Assembly (NCBI GenBank): GCA_028023455.1
Contig: JAQFVV010012490.1
Coordinates: forward strand, 1-64,000
Source: Epiperipatus broadwayi
Taxonomy: Eukaryota; Onychophora; Udeonychophora; Euonychophora; Peripatidae
Direction: 5' to 3'
DNA: 64,000 bases
Part shown: positions 1 to 12,235 of the stretch, piece by piece
Position numbering within the stretch: the first letter of the stretch is position 1
Layout: each line of letters begins with the position of its first letter
Program-made: the position numbers and the translations under genes
The notes under the pieces: generated by a model
Database searches by the model: none
Told to the model about the DNA's origin: nothing
The model's input: only the letters and a program-made list of their open reading frames with translations

Positions 1-27
1 ACCACATGTTGAAATACATGTAAAACT

Positions 28-300
28 GATCAAACAAAAAAGAGTAGAGAATAATACTACTCGAAATGTTGTGTAATTACTAACCTGTATTGTCTATTTG
101 TGTGTTATTACTAACAAGTTGTTTGTATTTGGAAAATTTAAATAAACATCACATGATCACTATCTCTATACTAGCACATAATTGACTACTGTATGGAGAG
201 TTTTGCCTTTGTTTAAAATTTAAATAAAGTTTAAAATTTTCTATACATTCAACATTCACTCATAAATGATGAAAATAGTCCAACATATCACATCTCAGAA
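28..300 (+). mobile_element. Penelope-like element 3' tail, truncated copy
   Basis: The stretch matches, in the same order, the tail found at 30,730-30,960 and 59,335-59,532. Shared blocks are a short hairpin ending in CGAAATGTTG, then ATTACTAACCTG, TTATTACTAACAAGT, TATTTGGAAAATTTAAATAAA and GATGAAAATAGTCCAACAT. The tRNA-like part and any coding part lie upstream and are missing or outside the window. The copy is split by a 68-bp insertion at 147-214. The link to a Penelope-like element comes from the copy at 58.4-59.5 kb, where this tail follows a GIY-YIG endonuclease reading frame. Confidence 0.6.
147..214 (-). mobile_element. Short copy of the 14-bp-duplication family, inserted in a Penelope-like tail
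   Basis: This 68-bp insert interrupts the surrounding tail. It is flanked by two identical 14-mers, AAAATTTAAATAAA, at 133-146 and 215-228. On the minus strand it starts with AAACAAAGGCAAAACTCTCC and ends with GATCATGTGATG, the same two ends seen in the copies at 20.3 kb and 56.0 kb. It codes for nothing. It appears to be an internally deleted copy of the larger hairpin element. Confidence 0.6.
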
Positions 301-600
301 CAAAGGTAGTTTTAGCTAATTGCTTACTGCTAAATTTCAGACAGAAAGAAATTTGCATATACTTTAATTAAAAAAATAAACAAATCATTAGAAGATTAAT
401 GAACTGTAAAATTATTTGGTAGTGTATGAAATAAGATATTTTCACACATTAAATATACTCTACTGAAATTTCCAAAAGTTAAAGGGATTATTAATAGTAA
501 TTTTATTTAATTGTAATTGTTATATATTAAAATAATGCCTTTGTAAAAAACAAATAAACCGGCTGATATATATTATAATTTTATATTTATTTATTTTTGC
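296..600 (+). repeat. Dispersed repeat B, copy 1
   Basis: The segment from TTCAGACAGAAAGAAATTTG through the ATATTTTCACACA block, and then GGCTGATATATATTATA up to TTATTTATTTTTGC, recurs at 16,640-16,820 and 17,265-17,405 in the same order and orientation. The second copy has about 445 bp more between the two halves. No reading frame is visible. I do not recognise the family. Confidence 0.5.
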
Positions 601-1534
601 TGACTTCGTTGGGATTAAATATCATCATCTACTCACCAGTGCATGAGAATGTCACAAATCACATGAATGTCTTAACCAAACATAAGCATACATAACAAAA
701 TGTTATCATAAACCAAAGCCTACCTTAAAAGGCAGTAAGAGATGTTCTTATTTAAGAACTATTCATTCATTATTAGCCATTAATTATTATTATGTCAGTA
801 TTTTGTATTTAAAATACAGAATGGAATTGTTTTATTTCCATAAAACTGATTTGAAATAGTCTTCTTTTTCTGAAGCAATTCAAGACGGCTTCTTTTGTAA
901 ATTAATGTAAATAAAACATATTTTTTAGAGCAAAACATAATTGAAATAACATACACATTTTGTTATTTATTCCAAGTTGCAAAACTACACACAAATGTTA
1001 GTTTTTTCATTTCCTTTATTAGTTTTAAAAGGAATTGTCTTCATTTTCAATATTATTTTACTGGCCAAATTAATTTCCATCCAAATGTATAAATGTGGTC
1101 AAAGATACTATAATGTGATTACTACGCCAGGTGTGATAGCTTATCAGCATTTGAATTAGACCTATTTGATATAAATAAGTTACAAACAGTTAGCTTCAAA
1201 TAAATGTTAACTATACTTGAAACACTGTGGCTATGAAGCAAAGGTGTGCGGTGACATTTAATGATGGGAAAGCAGTTTATAATCAAATTACAGATATTCA
1301 TTATGAATTATTGATTTAATGATATACTTAGATATATATTTATAAACATTATTTATTTTACTGCTTATCAGTTACACTTACAAATACTTACTTATATAAA
1401 AAAAAATTGTATTTCATGTAGTTGAGAATTTAAAACACAAAGTACAAACTAATATAATTATTAACTTGTTAAAAGTTACTCAAATAAATAATCAAAATTG
1501 CATGGAAGCACCAAGATACAATTTTTAGAACATG
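601..1534. other. AT-rich, nothing recognised
   Basis: No gene, RNA or clear repeat is visible. The one short plus-strand open frame (977-1159, 60 codons) has no family features, and frames this short are expected by chance in such DNA. Confidence 0.5.
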
Positions 1535-1722
1535 GCTACCAACAAAAAACAAGTGTTGAAACTTTAAGCTTATCATCTTCAATTTTACTGATTCTCTTAT
1601 AACGATCTCTGTGTTCCACATATATATTCCATACTGAGGGGTCACTTATATGAAATTCATGCAAGGTATGTGTGGGCACTGCCATTTTTCTTCACTTTTT
1701 CCACACAAATGTACAATTCTTC
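1535..1722 (-). repeat. Dispersed repeat C, inverted copy
   Basis: On the minus strand this reads TTTGTGTGGAAAAAGTGAA, then an AAAAATGG block, a CCCCTCAGT block, AAAATTGAAGATGATAA and AAAGTTTCAACA. The same sequence of blocks occurs on the plus strand at 17,488-17,662. In both places it lies about 1 kb or less from repeat B, but in opposite relative orientation. No coding capacity is visible. Confidence 0.55.
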
Positions 1723-3470
1723 TTTAGCTTAATATTTCATGCAAATTCTTCCTAAAAACTGTTGTCTGTGCCGTCTGCCATGGCCATGATAATTGTTGTC
1801 ATGTGGACAAAAATAAACAATACACACACAACTTGAATATATATCAGTAAGTTTATTTATGTTTTCTGAACTATTAAGTACAAACAAATTAAATTACTGT
1901 CAATAATTTATCCTGCTTACTTTTGAGACTGCCAATAATTACACAGTGCATTATTCTTCAAATAGTTTGTTTACTCATCTAATTAAATCTATGTGAATTT
2001 TGTTCCATCTGAATTTTAACAGTAAATAATATACTAAGACTAATTTTGTTAACATTATCTTTTCTCACTTTCGGAAAAAGCATTTATTTAATTTTGGCAG
2101 CCTTTTTTTCCTCTTGACAGTAAGTGATTGTTGTGCACTAAAGTTCTCTTTAAAATATGTTTTGTCTAGAATAATCATTCTGGGGGAAAACTGTCAGTGC
2201 AATTACTGGGTACCTAACTAGTGAAATCAAGAAGATAGTCGGGCAAAACAGCATATTCCAGTAAAATCCTAAGCTATCGATCACACTTATACCTCTATCA
2301 TAAATTAGATAGTAAGTTTAATTCTACATGACTCCAATTTTGGAGGATGGTAAATGAGTTTCATAGTGACAAAACAATGCTGATGTGCACTGACAAAACT
2401 GAATACTAAAGATTGTTGAAACCATTTCTGGTTACGCTATTATCTGTAAATTTTGCACTGCTTTTCTACAACCTATTCTTTTTTTTAAAAAAAAAATTAC
2501 ATTAAGTGGTCACCTGACACATGTTATGAGCATGCTAATGATAAAATAGCATTAAAAATATATATAATCCAATTATTTCCTTTCTTTTTTTTTTAAATGG
2601 TAACTATTAACATAGATAAGGTATGGTCAAATATTATCAGTCTTCCAATGGCTTTTTTTTGCTTTTATTAAAAGCAACTCAAAAGAATGAATATATAGCT
2701 TAAAAATTCTTGACTAATTCTAAACAAAAAAAAAATTGTTAACGAATACCAAATACACAAGGCAAAAAACTACTAATAGCACAAAAAAAAAATTGTATAA
2801 AAATTAAAAGTATAATAAGTATACAGATAAACATTATAAAAATAATGAGAAAGCCAGATAAAAGGTTTAGGCATTAAAAGCAGGAGGTATTACCAAGAAA
2901 ATTCAGAAGAACAGTGTAATTTCCAGTATATACAGAAATCTCAAAGATCAAAAACTGATAGATATTTTAAAAAAAGTTGAACATACAAATAAAATGAATT
3001 TTTGATTAGTCAAACCATTTAATCTGAATGTTAGAACAATACTCACTTGAAGATTGAATTTGAGACATTTGTATCAATGATAAAGTCAAAAAAAAGATAG
3101 AGCTTTGACTCACAGCAATAATTATAGAAGAAATATTGGATAATCTAACCACTTTAATGTGAAGAGAATACTTAAAAAAAAGTTAAAGTACTCATTTAGT
3201 GAGTTTCATGGTAAACTATACATTAAAATGTAATTTATAACACATTAAATAAAAAATCACAGAAATATCTAAAATAACTGCTGGAATCCAATTTCTGGTT
3301 GAATATTAAAAGCAAAGATAATTGTGATCTTAATTTTTTGAAAGACTCCATAAATAAAAATAATTACCATTGTTAGCTCAGTTGTTTTGAATATCATACT
3401 GTTCCAACATTTAATGGCTTTTACTCTAACCGTGAAAAAGAATAGTTAAATACCATCTCTCAGTTTTGAG
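1723..3470. other. AT-rich, nothing recognised
   Basis: Low-complexity A and T runs dominate. I see no gene, no tRNA-like box pair and no inverted repeat longer than about 20 bp. Confidence 0.5.
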
Positions 3471-3479
3471 GATATTTTG

Positions 3480-4290
3480 GGATTACGGCTGTTGTGACGT
3501 AATCGGTTGTCCATAAGTATTCTTAAACTTCATGATTGTTACTTTTTAGCAAACTTTATACTTATAAAATTAGTTTTTTAATTTGAAAAAAAAAAAAAAG
3601 GGATTATGAATACATACATTAGCAAACGATATATTTAAAAATGAGTTTTTGAATTAAAGTTAATTTTAAAAATTTATTATGAATAGGATATAAATAAAAT
3701 ATTTGGGGAATCAAAAAATTAGTAAGCAAGAGCAATTTTCGATATTGTTTATTTAATTCAAATCTTTTATTTACACCGTATTCATATTTTTTTTAAATTA
3801 ACGTGAATTTAAGAACTCATGTTTTAAACATAACGTTTGCTAATGGCGCTGCTGGAACGTAATGCCCGGTGATAATAATTCTAACTTTGTGAATTATTCG
3901 AACATTTTAGATTTATTTTTTAAAAAGATTATAATTTATTCGATAAATTACTATAGGTAAATTGATTTTGACAAGATATGCGTGTACCCACTCCATCTAT
4001 TGAAGGCACGCCACTGCTACGAACAGATCAGTTATTATTTAAACTAGTTTAATTACAACATTTAAATATTTGCTCACAAAAAGCAATATAGTTAATTCAA
4101 TTATGCATTCTCTTACGCAGTATTAACTTACATTTTTAAATATCCAAACTACACAAATATTAATGCGTGAAATATATGTACACCTTTAAAAGTACATTAC
4201 CTATAAACTCACCTTTTTACAAGAGAAGGAGGAAAGTTTCAGTTTTCACCTCAAGGTTCTCTTTTGCACCGCCATCTACTGGGATTATAT
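3480..4290. promoter_or_regulatory. CpG-retaining patch, possible regulatory region
   Basis: CpG dinucleotides are clustered here (around 3,485-3,510, 3,845-3,875, 3,980-4,025 and 4,265-4,275) although they are rare in most of the window. A CRE-like TGACGTAA lies near 3,497. The patch ends with a CTCF-like site. No reading frame or splice pair is clear, so host function is only inferred from composition. Confidence 0.3.
4267..4282 (-). promoter_or_regulatory. CTCF-like binding site
   Basis: The minus strand reads CCAGTAGATGGCGGTG, which fits the known CTCF consensus CCASYAGRKGGCR at all 13 positions. In DNA this AT-rich such a match is unlikely by chance in 64 kb. Whether it is bound is unknown. 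Confidence 0.4.
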
Positions 4291-4310
4291 AATTTTCAAA
4301 CAAATAAATG

Positions 4311-4440
4311 TTTTCCTGAAGGTTTATGATGATAAATACAGTTTCCATAATCTAATATTATGTACTGAATGTCTTAGAAAAATTTAACTTTATTTACATT
4401 TTCTAATTACATTCAACTATTAGTAGTAGCAGATAAATTA
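4311..4440 (-). mobile_element. Penelope-like element 3' tail, short copy
   Basis: On the minus strand this reads AATAGTTGAATGTAATTAGA, then an AAATAAAGTTAAATTTTTC block, AGATTATGGAAACTG and finally CATAAACCTTCAGGAAAAC. That is the end of the tail seen at 30,780-30,950 and 59,400-59,532. The tRNA-like part is absent. Confidence 0.55.
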
Positions 4441-7215
4441 ATATATTAATTTTTGATATTACTTTTTATGACGTGTTAGTAAATGAAATATTAGAGATGC
4501 GCTGACAAGAAAGAATGATTCATGCATTGAAAAAGTAAAAAATATTAATTTTAATTGTCCAATAAACGAATTGTTGTGCTTAAAATTAGCGTGTTTGTGT
4601 ACTATTTAACATTTTTATTGATTTAACAAATTTATATATTAACGTCATCTACAATTAGCCCAAGAGTTTTTAAGATTTAAACTATTTAAAAAACTATACA
4701 TTATAAATAAATGAAACAATTAAGTATTTATCTTTTTACATTTTATTTTTTCTGACTTAGAATTTTATTTTTTACCAATTTTTTTGTATTTTTATTTGCG
4801 TCCACCGTTCCCGCTATTCTTTTTTTACATTAAATTCATTTTTAAATTTTCGATAAATTTATCTTTTCTCTAATAAGGATTAATCTGGTATTCCTAACTT
4901 TGGTATCTGAAACATTTAATTTATTTTGCTGTAGTTCAGGTTATTTTACTAATTTATAAGACTTAGCAAATAATTAGTAATCCATTGAGAAAGAGAACTC
5001 CAATAATCTTTATTAAAACTTCAAAAATTTCTCCAAAAACTATGAACATTTATTTTGAGTTAGATTCATATTGTATAAAGATTTAACTTTCATTAATCCA
5101 CTGAAATAATCAATAGAGTTTCCAATCATGGTGAAAGACAAAATGATATGAATGATGTTACAACAATTATCTCGTGAGCAATTTTTCAAATTTCTATTAA
5201 TATTTGAAAAGAGTAAATTAAATTTTCTTTAAAATAATATTTAGTGTTAATCCATGATGTTGTAGTTTATGCATTTAATTTGAAAAAGTACATTATTTCC
5301 AGCTAGCAAAATGCTCAGAGTAAATTTGTCTACACTGCCATTATGAAGAAGACAAACTATTTTAAAATTTAATTCAACAGGGTCCTGCACGCATTATGGC
5401 TTGACAAAGTCTGATTGAATTTTGACAAGAGTTTCTATTTATGACTTATGGTCATCTGGTATCTTAATTCATCAAAATTGTTCAAAAATCTTTTCTGCTT
5501 TAAATGTTTTACAGTCAAAATATGTCCCATTGGTAGGATTTATTTTGTTTAACTTGAAAAAAAAGCTAATAAAATTTTGACATTTTTTTGCTAAATTATT
5601 TTATTATGATGGTAAATATATATATACATGTATGTATATATGTAAAGTATGCAATCGATTTAACATGTAATGATAAAGTGCATGCCATTGCTTCACTGTA
5701 ATTATTAAAGTAAAAATATTTTATTACAAATCCATTGATAATTACAGTTTATACTTATTTTTTAATTATTAACTTTATTTAGCCCAAATAATATAACTTT
5801 CAGCATATTTAAAAGAGTTATTTATATTTATTTTTTATTTCTTCTTTTTATCCAATCCAAACAATATAATTTTCTATATATGTGATTAAAATTAATTTAC
5901 ATCCAATTTTGGGATTAAATTCATGTTATAACATATTCTTTTTGTGATCTATGCAACATCTAATCCTCACTTTTTTAATAGTATTATGTTTTACATGTAT
6001 AAAATGAATAAAGACTTTTAAAAATACAAATAGCAGTAAAAAAGCCAAATATTTCTATAAGAGAATTAAATTTGAAGATTGAGTTAAAATATAACGACAA
6101 ATAAAAATTAAAAAATATGACACGGCTAAAATAAAAGAACAAATTCCTTAAATATATTTGTTTATTCATTCCATCAAAAAATATTTGTTTCATTTAAAAA
6201 TTACTCAGGAAAATTTTATGACTGAATGCAAACATCACACACAAATTTAAACAATTTTTGATGAAAGAAAAATGTTATTTTTTCCATTAAAAATACTCCC
6301 AAATGTTTTTTTTAATTTTATATTACATAGATATTTTTATAGTTTAACAGGAATTATTTATTTAAAAAATACATTTCTTTGTTACAACCATCCCATTTCC
6401 AAATTTGAGATGGTTGCTTAATCCATTGGACAAGTTTTAATTTTTTTGTGTGCTCCAATGATTGTAGCATACTTTGAATAATCCTCTATCTGAACTAAAA
6501 ATATTAACACAATATTTTAAAAAGTTCTATTAACTAAATTACGCTATCAGATACATTATTGTGAACTGAAAATAAAGTCATAAAATTTCTTGATGAAATA
6601 AATATTATAATTTCATTTTCTGATACACAATTTAAAATTTTAATTGTGTCAGTAATTTTTCTTCCTATTAATCATCAAGATGTTATGAGGTGATACAAAC
6701 AATTTTTGTTAAAAGTACAAAATTCTACTTATGCCACTGTAATAATTATATTTACAAATTTTTATAAACATGACAAATGTAATTTCTCTTCCTGTAAAAG
6801 TTTCAAATAAATATAAAAACTTTTATTTCACATCTTTTTTAAAAACTTTTTTTTTATGTTGAGTAAATTTTTACAAAATTTTTGTTATATTATATCCATA
6901 TGCTACAATTAGTATAGATTATTAATTTCCTATCATATAAACCCTTATTCTATAAAAATATTTATTAATAATTATCCATCATACAAAAACTTTTCTTTTA
7001 CATCTTTTATTAATTGGTTGTATATTAAATAATCATATAACTTTTACAAATTTTTCCTATCTTATGACTATGTTCTATAATTATTGCATTTTAATTAAAT
7101 AAAAAAGTAAGATAAAATGTAAAATATGACAAAAAACAAAAACAAAACACAAAATGAAATTTCTATAGTAATAGAGAATGTATTTATTAAAAAATAATAT
7201 TACAACCATAAACTA
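4441..7215. other. AT-rich, nothing recognised
   Basis: Very AT-rich with long T and A runs. The 69-codon minus-strand frame at 5,984-6,193 is hydrophobic and low in complexity, as random AT-rich frames are. No repeat matching the families elsewhere in the window was noticed. Confidence 0.5.
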
Positions 7216-7217
7216 GT

Positions 7218-8515
7218 TTATTTTTTTCATCATCATTATCAATAATTTCACCAATTATTAATCCACTGCAAGATGAAGGTCTCTCCACATATAACCGTTT
7301 TTTTTATTTTTAGTCTCATTTGTTAATATCACACCAACAAACTTCATTATTTAATCTATCCTTCTCACATGTGGTCTTTTTCTATATTTTTTACAGTTTA
7401 TTTGAATCCATGATAAGATTTTAACTGTCCATCTGTTATCTTCCCTTCTACCAATGTGTCTAGTTAGTTCTACTTATGGTTTTTATTTCTTTCAGGGAGT
7501 CAGTAATTGCTCTTTTATCCATGAATTTCATTTTTAATTGTCATTACTAATATACATTTTTCCATACTTCACTGACCGGTCTAAAATCATTGTATTGCTC
7601 TTCTGTTAAATGTCCAAGTCTTAAATTCATAAGTAAACATTGGTAACACTCATTTATTAAAAGTCTTTTTTATCAAATATGTAAACATATTTTCATTTAA
7701 TATTAAATAAATTCTACCAAAAGCACTTCGGTCAAATCATCAAAGTTTAATTTTATGATTAATGTTATCCATATTGTTTCCATCTGTATTAAATATTTGA
7801 CCAAAGCATTTGAAATTCTTAACATTTTCTAATTCATCATTACCATACTTTATTTTCTGCTTTTGAAAATATCCATTGAACATTACATTAGTCCTTGTCA
7901 CGTTTGCCTTTAACCTTATTATTTTTACTTTCATCTGATAACTTTTGCAATATCTCCTGAAGATCTGAAGTATTATTTGCAAATGTAATTATGTTATCTA
8001 CAGAATTTAAATGACTCAAATACACTTTATTTACTTTCAATCTTTTAGATACCTATTTTAATTCTCAAAATATTTGTTTTAAAACTGCTGCAAAAATTAT
8101 TGTAGATGTAAAGACATCCTGTCCACATCTTCTCAATGTTAGTATTCTTAATACAGTTATGTAATTTAATCATAGCTGTTGTATTTGGATAAATACTCTT
8201 CAGACTATGGCAATATCATGGGTTTATATCATGATTGAATGCTTTAATCACTGAAGAAATGGTTATAGAATCAAGTAACATACTATAATCTACAAACACA
8301 AATTATAATGGCAATTCATATTCTTTGTCATTTTCTACAGCTTCTCCCAAGACTTAGATATGAACCACAGTGATAAAGCCATTTGTAAATAGTTCTTGTT
8401 CCTTTGGTTCATTAAAATCCAATATTCCCTGTAGACAAATGGTAACTACTTTCACAAAAATTTCATTGGAAAAAAAGACCCATGGGTCTGTAATTTCTAA
8501 TAGCCTCTTCATCAT
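7218..8515 (-). pseudogene. RTE-type LINE reverse transcriptase, decayed
   Basis: Read on the minus strand in shifting frames, this gives the order of an RTE-type endonuclease-reverse transcriptase (the family often annotated as craniofacial development protein 2-like). PKEQELFTNGF near 8,410 and FVFVDYSMLLDSI near 8,300 fit the usual EQAGFR and FVDYEKAFDS blocks. SLKSIYPNTTAMIKL follows near 8,180. GDELENVKNFKCFGQIF near 7,810 fits the EFKYLGS region, and DNRWTVKILSWI near 7,410 fits the carboxyl end. Many stops and frame breaks show it is dead; the YADD-type core is lost or unrecognisable. The endonuclease half is missing, as in a 5'-truncated insertion. It ends in an ATGATGATG-like tail at 7,225-7,240, usual for this clade. 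A second RTE fragment abuts it in the opposite direction. Confidence 0.75.
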
Positions 8516-8539
8516 CTATTTTTAATATATATTTAGAAG

Positions 8540-9385
8540 ACATGAGAAATAATTATTTAGAGTTGGGAGAAACAAATGTTGGAAATAAAATAAAAAAATG
8601 TATAAGGTTTGCAGATGATATGACTGTTATATGTGATGAAAAAATCTTCAAAATATGTTGAATAAATTATAAGAAAGATTTATGGAAATGAAATCAAAAT
8701 TAATGGAAAGAAGACTAAATGTTTATGGATAGGAAAAAATGCCAAAAGATTGCAAATTGAAATCTCTAATAACATAGTTCTATACTTAAAAGAATTTAAA
8801 TATCTGGATAGTGGTTGAGTGAGAATGGAAGAAATGAAGATGAAGTTAAAAGAATAACAACATTGGCAAAGGGGGTATTTACTAAGAGAAAAAAAATATT
8901 CTGTGGATCTTTGAAGATAAAATTAAGAAAAAGATTAACTAAATGCTATTTGTGGAGCATACAACTATATTGTTGTGAAATGTGGACACTCTGTAATAAA
9001 ATTAGCAACATATTGATGATGCGGTCAAGGAGAACTATGGAAAAAATAATTTGGATAAATAAGATAACAAATAAAGTAGTTTTGAAAAAAGGAAATGAAA
9101 AAAGAAATTGAGAAAATTAGAAAGAGAAATTGGATTTAGACATATATTAAGAAGAATGTATTGTTCAATGAAAGATGTTTTGGAGAGAGTGCAGTGAGTG
9201 GAAACAAGAAAAAAGGATGGAAAAGATTTGCATTGCTGGATAATATTATAGATAAAAAAGTTATGTGGAATATAGCAGAGCTGGGCAATGAAGAAAATGA
9301 AGTGACAAAATCGATTAATTAATGATGTGACTGCTCTCTGGACTTGTTTTGGGATGGGCTACCATTGATGATGATGATCATTGTC
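8540..9385 (+). pseudogene. Second RTE-type LINE fragment, decayed
   Basis: The plus strand encodes KKCIRFADDMTVICDE near 8,595, which contains the FADD catalytic motif of reverse transcriptase. It continues with a region fitting YLGS at 8,795-8,815, then ENGRNEDEVKRITTLAKGVF and WSIQLYCCEMWTL at 8,818-8,985. A carboxyl end with FRHILRRMYCSMKDVLERVQ near 9,150 and DVTAL near 9,325 follows. The longest open part is 8,815-9,111. Stops and frame shifts interrupt it. The copy starts inside the palm domain, so it is 5' truncated, and ends with GATGATGATGATCA. Because it repeats regions also present in the minus-strand neighbour, the pair is two insertions and not one inverted element. Confidence 0.75.
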
Positions 9386-9849
9386 TATTTTTCATGTCAA
9401 AATTACTATTGGATACTTCCAGTCATCTGATACATTTTTATCTTTTTCTTGTACTACATTAATATCATTTGATGTTCAATATATCCAATACTGCAATTTA
9501 TAAATTTCATTTTGTTGCATGTTTCTGTCATTTTAATATTTTTATTTTTCCAAATAATAATGTATAATCCAGGATAATGAATAATCGTTAAGAAAATTAT
9601 CGAAATATATGTTGTAATTATATTTTATTGAGCGCACAGAAAGTATATGTAAATACCTAGACAGATTTTAAACTGTATCGCATGCCCCTTGAAATTTTTT
9701 ATAATAGTCAAGCAATATTATTTTCCCGAAATGTATGTTAGCATTATAAAGTTCATGTATATAAAAACAAGTTTTTTATTTATATAAAGAAGGCTGAGGA
9801 AAAAAGATTTTTGCATATTAATCAGTTACTGTATAAAATTTGCATCATT
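9386..9849. other. Nothing recognised
   Basis: AT-rich spacer between the LINE tail and the CpG-containing block. No feature is visible. Confidence 0.5.
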
Positions 9850-12235
9850 TTAATGCAGGCATATTATCCCGATAGAGAGCGCCATCGAAAAATCTTAGAT
9901 GGGTGGGGGAATGCAACAATTTTATTTAACCTTATTATTGCTCTTAGCGTGTTTCAAAAAAGGGTAACTATGGTAAGATTTTCTTAAACTTGCACATATA
10001 TTTAATGCCCCACATATTATTATTTGATCTATTTAGGATAATTTAGTTATGTGAGCTAACCTTATTGCTTTTATTGATAAATATGTATTAAAATTGTAAG
10101 ATTAAACTAAATTTATATAAATCTAATAATTCTTATTACATAATTATGATCTTTTAATGTAAATATATATTAAACTTATATGACGCTAATTAAGATGTAG
10201 CAACGTATTATCTAAATAGGACCACGAAATGTCAGATTAATGCCTTGGACGTTAGTAATCACGTGGTATTTAACGTTTCAAAAAATTGAAAGGTAATTAA
10301 TTGATTTGTGGAAAGAAATAAAGGTTAAAATAAAGATAATTTTTAAAAATGTGAAACGAAGAAAAAATAAAAATAGTTTTTCTGATTTTAAATTAGAAAT
10401 TGCTATGTCCAGACTCGTCAAACACACTCCAATCGGGGCTTCAAAAGAACGAATCGTAAATCAATAAAAGACCATCTGAGAGTAATTTCTACAAATATTT
10501 AATATCGTAAGCTTAAGTTAAATAAATCATTACAAATGGTTAACTACAATTGATTAAATCATTTTACTCGTTAATCTATAACCTGGGTCAATTATTGCTT
10601 ACGAATGTGCCTTACTAAACCTTGAATACATGCAAAGCCCAAGAATAAGAGTACTGGAATTATTTATAATAAAAGATATTAAATAGTTTTACGATAAAGG
10701 CTGACTTCAGAAGAAATGCAGAGCGGCTCCAATGAGCTTGGCAGCAGCGACTTGCTTAGTGCGGAAATATATGTGTCAGTATGATATTATCTTAAAGTAC
10801 TTAAAAAGGGATTCAGTGGTACTCGCAAGGTTTAGGAAACGATGGAGGGTGGTAGTCCATTTAAACTACAGGAACTTTGTGATGACAATAAAGAAATAAA
10901 TCATAAAATCAGATGCATATGTAGCACCCCACATTGGTCTCGGCCGTAGCCCTAAAGATCGGAGTATGCTAGCATATGGCTGCGAAGAACTGCGTCAGCA
11001 TCCCCAGGTGTGATGCTCTGGTACACACATTGACTGGAAACCACAGGCAGAAGTAAAGGGGAAACGGACTTGGCCATTTAAAGCCCTTTTAAAGAACAAA
11101 GTGATCTCAACATCGAATACCCTTGCCAGCAACACTAAAATATATATATAATCGATTCAAAAAAAAAGAGACATAACGAAAGATTGGGCACTTAAGCAAT
11201 TCACTGCATTGATGAAAAGCGTCTACACTCTCCCAAACTCAGAATAACAATAGAAATACTTAAAACAAATAATGGGGTTTAACATTAAAAGGACGGTGTG
11301 AGTGCGAGAATTTAAGTAAAATGTAATTAACCCACGCACTCCCACATCTGCCAATAGTTATTCCCACACCTCGCATACATCCTGGAAGATTATGAATCAA
11401 ATCTAGGTATTATAAAGAAAATAATATAGTCATCGAACGAGCAGCTTACTAAATCTCATTTAAGGGAGGGACTCATGAACGTAAAATTACATTCTTTATA
11501 AGGAATGGGGAGTATCATTAATTAAGATTTGCTTCGCTCGGTCGATGCTATGCAAGCCCATAAAATACGCAAACAAAACAATTTAAATTTGATATTAACC
11601 CAAGGTTTAGATCGAGCAATAAATTTAAATATACATTTTTAAAACATACATGATAATAAGTGTGGCGAGAAGAAGGGAGTTTGTTTTTGCTATAGCGGGT
11701 TTTAGATCACAAGAGCTCTTGGGTTAATTTTGTTACCTTTCAGTTGCTTTGGTGGTTGAAGCTGGAGCAAATTTCAGGAGTGGATAAAATTTAGCAGCAT
11801 GTTAATTCAGTCTCTGTTTGCAGCAGCACAGGCGGTTCCTTAAGGCATATTGGTGATGCGTCAGATGGTACATCGGCAGCGGCCAGCTATTTCCGAAAGG
11901 AAAATAGCCATGGTGCCGACTCTACTCAGTCATATTGGCGATTCTATGATAGGTCAGCATTTTGTACATTTTCTTGAAAGCGGATTATTTAAGTCATGGA
12001 TGGTCAGTCAGCAAAACATCAGGATCAGCATACTGAAAATAATAGTTCAGACCGTCCGAATTCTCAGAATAAAAAAAATAACCTCAGAAAAAAATCAAAA
12101 CGCAAAATCAAACAGCAGAAAAACAGCATCAGAATCAGCTTTTTTTTCTTCCCCTTAAACAAAAGAAAAACATTCAATATATACTGCTTATCTTATAAAA
12201 GAACCTGCCTTGGGGCATGACAAACCTTTAACCTT
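9850..12235. promoter_or_regulatory. CpG-retaining block, candidate host promoter or first exon region
   Basis: This is the richest CpG stretch of the window, for example at 9,882-9,895, 10,925-11,075, 11,530-11,550 and 11,865-11,960. It contains little of the poly-A and poly-T tract that marks its surroundings, and no mobile-element protein can be read in it. In CpG-methylated invertebrate genomes such patches often mark unmethylated promoters or exons. A TCTCTGTTTGCAGCAG string at 11,811-11,826 looks like a splice acceptor. I cannot join it to a gene. Confidence 0.3.
11996..12220 (+). CDS. Possible short coding segment of unknown function
   Basis: A 74-codon open frame starts MDGQSAKHQDQHTENN. 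It is polar at first and strongly basic from about residue 25 to 45 (RKKSKRKIKQQK). Its last third looks like translated T-rich intron or UTR. It lies in the CpG-retaining block, and an acceptor-like string lies 170 bp upstream. No donor site is obvious where the basic part ends, and I recognise no family. An overlapping 102-codon frame (11,850-12,158) is equally unsupported. It may be chance. Confidence 0.15.
   Translation: MDGQSAKHQDQHTENNSSDRPNSQNKKNNLRKKSKRKIKQQKNSIRISFFFFPLNKRKTFNIYCLSYKRTCLGA

Noticed and set aside
7218-9385. A single LINE inverted by twin priming
   Set aside because: The two halves contain the same protein regions and each has its own 3' tail, so they are two insertions.
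9882-9915. rRNA or snRNA gene in the CpG-containing block
   Set aside because: No conserved rRNA or snRNA core words or stems were recognised.
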